From positions 10,912,001-10,976,000 of the forward strand of contig OY969916.1 of assembly GCA_963704535.1 (NCBI GenBank): DNA of 64,000 nt, in the 5' to 3' direction. A program made the position numbers and the translations under genes. The stretch is from G963704535 sp963704535 (GTDB lineage: Bacteria; Chloroflexota; Chloroflexia; Chloroflexales; Roseiflexaceae). Positions 8,830 to 21,043 of this stretch are shown here, one piece after another. Numbering within the stretch: position 1 is the stretch's first letter; the number at the start of each line of letters is the position of its first letter. The notes beneath the pieces are model-generated. The model did no database searches. It was not told where the DNA came from and saw nothing but the letters and a program-made list of their open reading frames with translations.

Positions 8830-8884
8830 ACAATGTTGGTGGGGGAGATTGAGGGGGCAGCCCCCTCAAACCCCTTCTTCCCAC
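8830..8884 (-). repeat. G5/C5 palindromic element abutting the cheR start codon
   Basis: On the minus strand the element runs GGGTTTGAGGGGGC, then TGCCCCCTCAATCTCC, then ACCAACATTGTAT immediately before the cheR ATG, so its conserved tail serves as the cheR leader. Confidence 0.8.
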
Positions 8885-11411
8885 AAAGTCTTACTTATAC
8901 AGCCAGACTCGCATCAGCGAGAGCAATTGCTCGGTATCAACCGGCTTGGAGATGTAATCGGAGGCGCCGGCTTCGATACACTTCTCGCGGTCGCCCTTCA
9001 TCGCCTTGGCCGTCAGCGCGATAATTGGCAGCGACTTGAACTTGCGCGTCTTGCGGATGGCGCGCATCGTCTCGTAGCCATCCATCTCCGGCATCATCAC
9101 ATCCATCAGGATGATATTGATCCCCGGCGTGTGCTGGAGGATCTCGATCCCGGCCTTGCCGCTCTCGGCGTACAGGATCTCCATCTTGTAGCGCTCCAAC
9201 AGGCTGGTGATCGCAAAGATATTACGCACATCGTCATCGACGATCAGCACTCGCTTGCCCGAGAGCACCGGGTCCTGGTGGCGCAGTTGCTCCAGTATCC
9301 GGCGCTTAGGCTCCGGCAGGTTGGCCTGCACCCGGTGCAGGAACAGCGCCGTCTCCTCAAGCAGCCGCTCCGGCGACTTGACATCCTTGACGATGATTGT
9401 ATCGGTCACCCGGCGCAGCGCCGTCTCCTCTTTCTGAGTCAGGCTCTTGCCGGTATAGATAATGATCGGTAGCTCGCCGACCTCCCGCTTGATCCGCTCG
9501 ATCAACTCAAGGCCATTCATATCGGGCAGCCCCAGGTCGAGCACCACGCAATCGAAGTGACCGTCCTTGAGCGCCGCCAGTGCCTCGGCGCCGGTGCCCA
9601 CGGCAGTGGTACGCACGTCGCCGTTGCCGATCAGCTCGACGATGCTGGAGCGCTGGACATCGTCGTCCTCGACCACCAGCAAATTCTTGACCGCCCGCTC
9701 GACGAACGTCTTAATGTTGGTGAGCGCATCGCCCAGCGCGGCCCCGCTGACCGGCTTCTGCAAGTAGGCCAGCGCCCCAAGCTGGAGCCCGCGCTGGCGC
9801 TCCTCCTCGATCGAGATAATATGGACCGGAATATGGCGGGTGCCCGCGTCGTGCTTCAGCCGATCGAGCAGCGTCCATCCATCCATCACCGGCAGCTTGA
9901 TATCAAGCGTGATCGCGTCGGGCTTGAGGCGCCGCGCCTGCGCCAGGCCGATGTCGCCCTGCAACGCCACCACACCCTTAAACCCTTTCTCGCGCGCCAG
10001 CTCCAACAAGATCCGGGCGAAGCTGGGATCATCCTCGATGATCAGCAGCACCCGGTCGCCGGGCGCGATCTGGGCCTGGTCGTCGTCGATCGACACGTGC
10101 TCGTGCCCATTGGTCTCCGGCAGGGCTGTGCGCGCCTGGGAGCGCCTTCTGGGTTGGTCGGCTTCGGCTGGCGCATCCGGCGCATCCAGCAGGCTGACCG
10201 GCTGGATGTATGTCAGCGGCACGTAGAGGATGAACGTGCTGCCGGCGCCGGGAGTGCTGATCAAGCCGATCTCGCCGCCCAGCAGGCGCGCGATCTCGCG
10301 GCTAATCGAGAGACCCAGGCCAGTGCCGCCGTACTTGCGGCTGGTGGTGCCGTCGGCCTGCTGGAAAGCCTCGAAGATAATCTTCTGCTTGTCCTCGGCG
10401 ATGCCAATGCCGGTATCGACCACCTCAAAGGCTACCACAGTGTCAGCGCGGTTCAGCGTCTCGTGGTCGCGGCTCCATCCGCGCGCCGCAGGCAGCATCC
10501 GCAGCGTCACCTGACCCTCCTCGGTGAACTTGAAGGCGTTGGAGAGCAGATTCTTGAGCACCTGCTGAAGGCGCTTGGTGTCGGTCAGCATGCTCGGTGG
10601 CAACTGTGGCTCGATCTCGATCGCCAGCTTGAGCCCTTTATCCTGGCCGAGCTGGCGGAAGGTGCGCTCGACGTAGGCTTGCAGCTCGGTGAATGACGTC
10701 TCCGCGATGTCGACCGACATCATGCCCAACTCGATCTTGGCCAGGTCGAGGATATCATTGATCAGCGCCAGCAGATCGGCGCCCGACGAGTAGATCGTCT
10801 CCGCGAACTCGATCTGCTTGGCCGCCAGGTTGCCATCGTTATTCTCGGCCATCAGCCGCGACAGGATCAGCATGCTATTGAGCGGCGTGCGCAGCTCGTG
10901 CGACATATTGGCCAGGAACTCCGACTTGTACTTGGAGGTCAGCGCCAGTTGGTGAGCCTTCTCCTCCAGGTCGAGGCGCGCCTGCTCAATCTCGTGGTTC
11001 TTGCGCTCGACCTCGATGTTCTGCTTCGACAGCAACTCGGCCTTCTCCTCCAACTCCTCATTGGTCTGCTGGAGCTGCTCGCGCTGCTGCTTCAGCAATT
11101 CCTCCGAAGCCTGGAGCGAACGGGCCTGCTCCTCAAGCCGCTTATTGGTATCGGTTAGCTCGCGCTGCTGGCCTTGCAACTCCTCGGCCAGCGATTGCGA
11201 CTGCTTGAGCAGCTCCTCGGTGCGCATGCTGGCCGCGATTGTGTTGAGCACGATCGCAATGCTCTCGGTGAGCTGGTCGAGGAAGGTCAGGTGGATCTCG
11301 CTAAAGCGATGGAACGACGCCAGCTCGATCACCGCCTTGACCTGACCCTCGAACGCCACCGGCAGCACCACAATATTGAGCGGCGTAGCCTCGCCTAGCC
11401 CGGAATTGATC

Positions 11412-15377
<3,966 letters not shown>

Positions 15378-15544
15378 GTCGAAGTGTTCCTGGCCTTTCG
15401 GAGCAGGGCATAGATGAATAGGCCAGCGTGATCGTGCCCGATATGGTGGCTTTTCGGGCTATTATATACTGTTTCGAGGGAGAAACCAAACATTTGCGCG
15501 CGTGCAGCTTACAATGTGCTCTCACAATGTGGGGCGGGGTAGGC

Positions 15545-15781
15545 AATGTGGGCGATGATGGCAACGCAAACCCACCATGTTCGGGCGATCCTCGTGATCG
15601 CCCCAACGTGGGCGGCGATGGCAACGTGGGCCGCGACGACAAAGCAAACCCAGTGCGTAAGGGCGATCCTTGTGATCGCCCGCAACGTGGCCGATGATGA
15701 CAACGTGGGCAGCGATGGCAATGCAAACCCAGTGCGTAAGAGCGTTCCCTTGTGATCGCCCGCAACGTGGGCCGCGATGGC
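15545..15781. repeat. mixed 18-bp / 43-bp tandem array
   Basis: 18-bp units of the type AACGTGGGCNGCGATGGC occur at 15545, 15605, 15623, 15684, 15702 and 15764. They are interrupted three times by a 42-44-bp unit (15563, 15641, 15720) that ends in a hairpin, GTAAGGGCGATC/GATCGCCC. Degenerate units continue to about 15885. No coding potential stands out on either strand. The hairpin resembles copies at 20571-20592 and 49534-49553. Confidence 0.8.
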
Positions 15782-15928
15782 AATGCCAACCGCGACGACC
15801 ATGTGGGACGGCGCGGCAATGCCGGGGGTGATATCAATGTGGGTAAGGGCGTAACAGTTGCCGTCATTGACAACGTGCATTGATCATTGGGTGCAAATAC
15901 TTCACCCCTACGGCATCGTTGCGCCACG

Positions 15929-16234
15929 GTGATCGAACGGCGTGCCATGGTGATCGAACGGCGCGCCACGGTGATCGAACAGCGCACAATGTTAATCAAC
16001 GCGCATGCCAGGTTAAACAACCCATGCCCGGTGTTGATCAAATCGCACACCATGTTGAATGGCACGCGTACCATATTAACCAACTCGCGTGCCATGTTGA
16101 ACGGCACGCGTACCATATTAACCAACTCGCATGCCATATTGAACGGCATGCGTGCCATGTTGAACGGCACGCATGCCATATCGAACGGCATGCGTGCCAT
16201 ATTGAATGACCCGCGTACAATGTTGATCGAATCG
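15929..16234. repeat. 14-unit 21-bp tandem array with palindromic cores
   Basis: Fourteen complete units of exactly 21 bp run from 15929 to 16222 with no insertion or deletion, plus a partial unit at 16223-16234 and a degenerate one before. Units begin TTGAAC/TTAACC/GTGATCG and contain variants of the palindrome GGCACGCGTGCC or GGCATGCGTGCC, ending CATG/CATA. The rest of the 15378-16495 gap holds only the leaders of the two divergent genes. All open frames through the array are consequences of the multiple-of-three period. Confidence 0.9.
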
Positions 16235-16495
16235 TAGGGCGGCATCAAAGCCGGTATGAGCATCCTGAGTAGGCCGAACCCTGAGTAGCCCGCAGGCGTA
16301 ACGAAGGGGGAGATCGTATCGAAGGAAGCGGCGCTGAGTCGTTCGCACCCTTCGATACGCGCTCCGCGCTACCCAGGGTGCTCACTGTCCTGACTTCGGC
16401 GTGGCCTAGATCGAACCGTGCATCCCGGTTCCGTACCCGCGCGCCTATGGTACAATGGACCGCTGTCCTGAACAACTGTATGGTGGGAGGCGTCG

Positions 16496-17602
16496 ATGAG
16501 CTTACCGATATTGCACCTAAGCGGCACGCCCTATGAGCAAGGGCAGCGGCATGGCGAGGCGCTGCGCGACCGCATCGACCACAATCTCGCATTGTACTTC
16601 GAGCGCTTCGAGCAGCAGGGCAAGCTACCGCGCGCCGAGGTGCTGGTGCGGGCGGCAGCGTACCTGAAGCAGATCGAGTTGCACAACGCCGACTACTTCG
16701 CCGGCCTGCGCGGCATCGCCGCCGGCTCCGGGGCCGACTTGGCGGCGCTGGCCGCGCTCAACGTCCGTTATGAGATCCTGTACTACCAGATGGGCGTGAA
16801 TGCCATGGCCCGCGCCGGAGCGAATGTTATGGCCGACGGCTGCACCTCGTTCGCGGTCGCGCGCACGGCCTCGGCCAATGGCCACCTGCTGATGGGCCAG
16901 AACTGGGATTGGATTCCGCAGGTGCGCGGCGCGCTGCTGCATACCGTCGATCCGGATGGCATGGAAACGATCGCCTTCACCGAGGCCGGGATCGTCGGCG
17001 CCAAGATCGGCCTGAATGTGGCGGGCGTGGGCCTGGCGGTCAATGGTATCACCTCGACCGACGACGACTGGTCGCGCCTGAGCAAGCCATTCCACGTGCG
17101 CTGCTACGAGATCCTGCGCTCGCGCGATTTCGATGCGGCGGTGCAGGTTGTTACCGGCGCCGGTCGGGCGTGCTCGACCAACTTTGTGATCGCCCAGGCG
17201 CCCGATCGTATGGTCGACATCGAGGCCGCGCCGGAGAAGCTGCGCCTGATCGAGGGCGACGGCGGCTGCCTGGTCCACACCAACCATTTCCTGGACGCGG
17301 CGGGCCTGGGTGTGGTCGAGCCGCCCAATGAGCGCCGACCGTACTCGTGCGCCCGCCAGGACCGTATGCAGGCGCTGCTGCGCGCCGGCCCGATCGGGGT
17401 CGCCGAGTTGCAGGGCCACCTGCGCGACCACCGTGGCCACCCCTACTCGATCTGCCGTCACGCCGATCCGACCGGGGCGCCGGAGCAGCAGTTCGTCACG
17501 GTGACGTCGGTCGTGATGGATTTGGACGCCCGCGAGCTGTATGTGACCGACGGGCCGCCGTGCGAGGATGCGTACCAGCGGGTGGCGCTGGGTGATGCGT
17601 GA
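16496..17602 (+). CDS. C45-type acyltransferase / N-terminal nucleophile hydrolase
   Basis: 368 residues resembling acyl-CoA:6-aminopenicillanate acyltransferase-like proteins (peptidase family C45, Ntn-hydrolase fold). These mature by autocleavage before a cysteine that then becomes the nucleophile. The likely cysteine is C116 in MADGCTSFAV, followed by GQNWDW, both typical of the family. The N-terminal segment ends with HGEALRDRI and a helical linker that would be the pro-region. GGGAGG precedes the ATG by 5 nt, and a TACAAT box lies at 16451. The physiological amide or ester substrate is unknown; penicillin chemistry should not be assumed. Confidence 0.85.
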   Translation: MSLPILHLSGTPYEQGQRHGEALRDRIDHNLALYFERFEQQGKLPRAEVLVRAAAYLKQIELHNADYFAGLRGIAAGSGADLAALAALNVRYEILYYQMGVNAMARAGANVMADGCTSFAVARTASANGHLLMGQNWDWIPQVRGALLHTVDPDGMETIAFTEAGIVGAKIGLNVAGVGLAVNGITSTDDDWSRLSKPFHVRCYEILRSRDFDAAVQVVTGAGRACSTNFVIAQAPDRMVDIEAAPEKLRLIEGDGGCLVHTNHFLDAAGLGVVEPPNERRPYSCARQDRMQALLRAGPIGVAELQGHLRDHRGHPYSICRHADPTGAPEQQFVTVTSVVMDLDARELYVTDGPPCEDAYQRVALGDA

Positions 17603-17652
17603 AACGTGAAGCGTGTTGCGTGTTGCGTGATGCGTGAAACGTGAAACGTGAT
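17600..17652. repeat. GTGAAAC/GTGTTGC heptamer tandem repeat
   Basis: About seven heptamers (GTGAAAC, GTGAAGC, GTGTTGC, GTGTTGC, GTGATGC, GTGAAAC, GTGAAAC) directly after the acyltransferase. A second block of TCATCTTGG/TCATCTTG units lies at about 17714-17756, immediately before the transporter ATG. Confidence 0.8.
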
Positions 17653-17758
17653 TATTGGTTCTCGGCGGGCCGGCCACGGAGGGCCTGCCCTACAGGTGCC
17701 CGGCCCCTTCACCTTGTCATCTTGGTCATCTTGGTCATCTTGTCATCTTGTCACGTAT

Positions 17759-19003
17759 ATGAGACTATCGCGTATTCCATTCATCTTTGCCGTCTTCGCG
17801 GCGGCCCATTTCCTGTCCTACTTTTTTCGGTCGGCCAACGCGGTGATCGCTGGCGACCTGACCCGCGATCTCGCGCTTACCGCCGATGAGCTGGGCTTGA
17901 TGACCAGCATGTTTTACGCCAGCTTCGCCCTGATCCAGCTTCCGCTGGGCAGCAGCCTGGATCGCTACGGGCCGCGCTTGGTGACGCCGGGGCTGATGCT
18001 GGCGAGCGCCGCCGGCTGCCTGGTGTTCGCGTCGGCGCAGTCGTTCGGCGCGGCGGCGCTGGGCCGCGCGCTGATCGGGGTGGGGATGGCCGGCGTGCTG
18101 ATGGGCGCGATCAAGGTCTTCGGCCAGTGGTTTCCACCCAACCGCGTGGCGACGATCTCCGGCTTCATGGTCGGCATTAGCTCAATGGGCAGTCTGTTCG
18201 CGTCGCGGCCGCTGGCCTGGCTCAGCCAGTCGTTCGGCTGGCGGGTGATCTTTGTGTGGGGCGCGCCGGCGGTGCTCCTGGTGGTCGGCGTGATTGTACT
18301 GGTGGTTCGCAATACGCCGCCGGGCGGCACGTGGCACGCCCCAGCCGAGCGTGGCCCTGGCATCGGGCAGATCTTTCGCGACCTGCGCTTCTGGCGGATC
18401 GCGATGGTGAACTTCTTCCTGATCGGCGTGCTGCTCTCGGTGCAGGGATTGTGGGGCGGGCCGTACCTGTTCGACGTGATCGGCCTCTCCAAGATCGCGG
18501 CCAGTAATGTGCTGCTGGTGATGGGCATCGGCGTGGTCGTGGGCTATTTCGCGTGCGGCTGGCTGGCCGATCGCTATGGGGCGCAGCGGGTGGTGACGAT
18601 CGGCATGGCTGTGTTTCTGCTCTGCCAGCTCGCCCTGGTGCTGCTGGGCGCCCGGCTGCCGCTGCCGCTCCTGGCGTTGGTCTATGCCGCGATTGGCTGC
18701 GCGGGGGCGTTCAACATCGTGCTGCTGGCCCAGATCCGGGCCTTGTTCCCGCCGCAGATGAGCGGCCGGGCGATTACGGCGGTGAATATGTTCGGCTTCG
18801 GCGGCACAGCGCTGATCCAGTGGTGGATGGGCGTGATCATCAGCATGTTCGGTCGCGATGACCTGGGCCGCTATCCGCCCGCGGCCTACGCCGCCGCCTT
18901 TACGTTCACGAGTATCGGCACGGCGCTGGCGCTGGCGTGGTATCTGCCATTGGCGCGATCTCGCGTGGCCGCCCCATCCGTGACGGGCAGCGCGATTGAG
19001 TAG
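17759..19003 (+). CDS. major facilitator superfamily transporter
   Basis: 414 residues with about 12 hydrophobic segments and the MFS loop signatures: GSSLDRYGPRLV between helices 2 and 3 and GWLADRYGAQRVV in the second half. Similar in pattern to anion:cation symporters and the sugar-acid/hexose-phosphate group. The open frame extends 37 codons upstream, but that stretch (SSWSSWSSCHLV) is encoded by tandem TCATCTTGG repeats, so ATG 17759 (MRLSRIPFIF) is the sensible start. No clear ribosome site is left in front of it. The substrate is unknown. Confidence 0.88.
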   Translation: MRLSRIPFIFAVFAAAHFLSYFFRSANAVIAGDLTRDLALTADELGLMTSMFYASFALIQLPLGSSLDRYGPRLVTPGLMLASAAGCLVFASAQSFGAAALGRALIGVGMAGVLMGAIKVFGQWFPPNRVATISGFMVGISSMGSLFASRPLAWLSQSFGWRVIFVWGAPAVLLVVGVIVLVVRNTPPGGTWHAPAERGPGIGQIFRDLRFWRIAMVNFFLIGVLLSVQGLWGGPYLFDVIGLSKIAASNVLLVMGIGVVVGYFACGWLADRYGAQRVVTIGMAVFLLCQLALVLLGARLPLPLLALVYAAIGCAGAFNIVLLAQIRALFPPQMSGRAITAVNMFGFGGTALIQWWMGVIISMFGRDDLGRYPPAAYAAAFTFTSIGTALALAWYLPLARSRVAAPSVTGSAIE

Positions 19004-19054
19004 GGGATTGGAGATTGGAGATGACGCTAATCTCTAATCTCTAATCTCTCATTT
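19004..19054. repeat. GGAGATT/AATCTCT heptamer hairpin
   Basis: GGATTGGAGATTGGAGAT followed by GACGCT and three TAATCTC units, an imperfect hairpin directly after the transporter stop codon. Same unit type as the perfect hairpin at 5231-5296. Confidence 0.75.
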
Positions 19055-19071
19055 ACAATTATGAGGTTGTT

Positions 19072-19491
19072 GTGACAAACATACTAGCGCAGCCGATGGT
19101 TGGCGTCGCGGTGATCATCGAGCGGGAAGGCCGGGTGCTGCTACTCCAGCGGCATGGCTCGCACGGCGCGGGCTCCTGGGCCACGCCCGGTGGTCATCTT
19201 GACTTCGGCGAGTCGCCTGAGCAGTGTGCCATCCGCGAGGCGCAGGAGGAAACCGGCCTGGATGTTACTGATGTGCGCTTCCGGGCGATCACCAATGATG
19301 TCTTTGTGGCCGAGGGGAAGCACTATATCACGATCTGGATGGAGGGTCACTGCGGTGCCGGCGAGCCGATCGTCAACGCCCCGGATGAGGCGACCGCGAT
19401 CGGGTGGTTCGCATGGGATGCCTTGCCGGCCCCGCTCTTTTTGCCACTTGAGAACTTGCTCGCTGGTCGCGCTCCACCTGGCCGCCGGTGA
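19072..19491 (+). CDS. Nudix hydrolase, NUDT15/MutT-like
   Basis: 139 residues. The Nudix box GHLDFGESPEQCAIREAQEETGL is complete (about residues 41-64 in the GX5EX7REUXEEXGU pattern). The preceding GVAVIIEREGRVLLLQRHGSHGAGSWATPGG resembles the nucleotide-diphosphatase type that cleans oxidised or non-canonical NTPs. The start is GTG at 19072, with GAGG a few bases upstream; an ATG at 19061 is out of frame. It stands alone, flanked by repeats. The exact substrate cannot be told. Confidence 0.9.
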   Translation: MTNILAQPMVGVAVIIEREGRVLLLQRHGSHGAGSWATPGGHLDFGESPEQCAIREAQEETGLDVTDVRFRAITNDVFVAEGKHYITIWMEGHCGAGEPIVNAPDEATAIGWFAWDALPAPLFLPLENLLAGRAPPGRR

Positions 19492-19579
19492 TAGAGTGGC
19501 GGATCGGCCGTTTGATCATCGCACAGTGCTTTCTCTGTAGGTTCTTATATCAATTCTAAAAAAGCAGGTGCATGGGGAC

Positions 19580-19620
19580 GCTTGGAGGGGCCGCTCCTCC
19601 AACTCCCCTTTTTTTCCAGT
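19580..19620. repeat. G/C palindromic intergenic element, short variant
   Basis: CTTGGAGGGGCCGCTCCTCCAA followed by CTCCCCTTTTTTT, a diverged copy of the G5/C5 element. With its T-run it could end transcription of the Nudix gene. Confidence 0.65.
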
Positions 19621-19661
19621 ACAAACTGTAAAGTGCTTTTGAAACATGCCTTATATTAAGG

Positions 19662-20852
19662 GTGAGTGCCTTGGTTTCGTATGATCTCTACCGACTGCTC
19701 CAATGCCCGACCTGCGGCTCGCGCGACCTGGTCGTGAGCGAGGCCGGAGTCCACTGCGGGGCGTGCCGGAGCGACTACCCGCGCTACGACGGCTACCTTG
19801 ACCTGATGCCGCGCGCCGTCGAGTTTGACTATGTCTCCAAGTACGTGGCCGAGGAGCACGAGCTGGCCGAGGAGCTGGACTACCGCGAGCTTGCGCCGCC
19901 GCTGCTGGCGGCCGGCGTGCGCAACCGCGCGCTGCTGCGGCTGCTCGACCTGCGCTCCGCCGACGTCGTCCTCGACAACGGCTGCGGCACCGCCAAGTTC
20001 GCGGCATGGAACGCCGGCCGGGTGCGGCTGATGGTCGGCTCCGACCCGGCGACGCTGTTCGCCGACGCGGCGGTCGAGCAGGTCGCGCTTGCCAAGGCCG
20101 ACTCGCGGCGCCTACCCTTCGCCGATAATAGCTTCGACAAGGCGTTCTCGATCGATGTCCTGGAGCATTTCCCGCGCGATGTAATCGACGCTTATTTGCA
20201 GGAAACCGCGCGGGTGCTGCGGCCGGGCGGCCGGCTGCTGGTCTTCTCGAACACGAGTGATCCTTCTACGCTCCTGCCGCTGGTCAACCTGAGCCGGCGG
20301 CTTGGGCGCCTGTTCGTCCGCGCCGGCCTGTACGACTTCCAGCGCGAGGCGCGCCGGAAGTCCGATCATATCAAGGCGCTCAGGACCTGGGAGGATGTGC
20401 TCGACGCCATGGGCCAGGCCGGCCTGCGCCCGGTGAAGGTCGTCTTCTGGAACAGCGTGTTTACCAGCTTTGTCGAGCATGTGCTGATGAAGCTGGGCGA
20501 GGCTGTGCTGGGCAGAACAAAGAACAAAGAACAAAGAACAAAGAACAACGGGGCCGAAAACCGACTCCGTAAGGGCGTATTGTATACGCCCGGCCCGGCC
20601 ACGGACCACGCGGCATCGCTCCAGGCGGGCACTGGCCACGGACCACGGACCACGGACAACGGACCACTGACAACTGACGGGACGGATCGGGAGATCCGGG
20701 CGCGCCGGCTGATGCGGGAGCGGTTGGAGCGGCGCGGGCCGTCGTACTATGCGCTGCTGGCGGTCACGCTGCTGATGGAGCTGGATCTGTGGCTATTCGG
20801 CCACCTGCGCTCGGGGTCGTACTTCATTGTTGTGGAGAAGGACGCTGCTTGA
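19662..20852 (+). CDS. SAM-dependent methyltransferase with N-terminal zinc ribbon
   Basis: 396 residues. A Trm112-like zinc ribbon (CPTC...CGAC, residues 15-36) precedes a class I methyltransferase. The SAM loop is VLDNGCGTAKFAAW (about 102-115), the second acidic strand is MVGSDP, and the post-I region is SFDKAFSIDVLEHFPRD with VLRPGGRLLVFS. The start is GTG at 19662. Between about codons 285 and 341 lies a composite insertion (AGAACAA heptamers, a GTAAGGGCG hairpin and GGACCAC heptamers) that adds 56 codons in frame before the C-terminal helix. Followed by a glycosyltransferase two genes later, so a role in surface polysaccharide or lipid modification is possible but unproven. Confidence 0.85.
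   Translation: MSALVSYDLYRLLQCPTCGSRDLVVSEAGVHCGACRSDYPRYDGYLDLMPRAVEFDYVSKYVAEEHELAEELDYRELAPPLLAAGVRNRALLRLLDLRSADVVLDNGCGTAKFAAWNAGRVRLMVGSDPATLFADAAVEQVALAKADSRRLPFADNSFDKAFSIDVLEHFPRDVIDAYLQETARVLRPGGRLLVFSNTSDPSTLLPLVNLSRRLGRLFVRAGLYDFQREARRKSDHIKALRTWEDVLDAMGQAGLRPVKVVFWNSVFTSFVEHVLMKLGEAVLGRTKNKEQRTKNNGAENRLRKGVLYTPGPATDHAASLQAGTGHGPRTTDNGPLTTDGTDREIRARRLMRERLERRGPSYYALLAVTLLMELDLWLFGHLRSGSYFIVVEKDAA
20513..20682. repeat. composite repeat insertion inside methyltransferase gene
   Basis: Three different repeat types in a row: five AGAACAA heptamers (20513-20550), a GTAAGGGCG...CGCCC hairpin (20571-20592), and a GGACCAC/GGACAAC/TGACAAC heptamer block (20630-20682). The total of about 168 bp is a multiple of three and contains no stop in the gene's frame. 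Confidence 0.8.
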
Positions 20853-20876
20853 CAGGTTTGTCACATTCTTTATAAT
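20849..20876 (+). promoter_or_regulatory. consensus sigma-70 promoter for the M28 peptidase gene
   Basis: TTGACA at 20849-20854 and TATAAT at 20871-20876 with a 16-nt spacer, a full match to both consensus boxes. The -35 box overlaps the TGA stop of the methyltransferase gene. Start of transcription is expected near 20883, about 160 nt before the ATG. Confidence 0.8.
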
Positions 20877-21043
20877 GGACGAATTCGCTAGTTCGCCACC
20901 ATTATCGATGCAGCTCAGAAGGATGCCTGCTGCACCTGCGGCTCCACCAGGGCGCCCTTTGCGTACCCGTGTTGAGGGGCGGTACAGACTGTAAAGGCGT
21001 GTGGACGGCATCGGTCCTTGCGCTTACGAAAAGGAGCGTACCC

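Noticed and set aside
15545..16234. CRISPR array
   Set aside because: Units are contiguous 18- or 21-bp repeats without unique spacers, and no cas gene is present.
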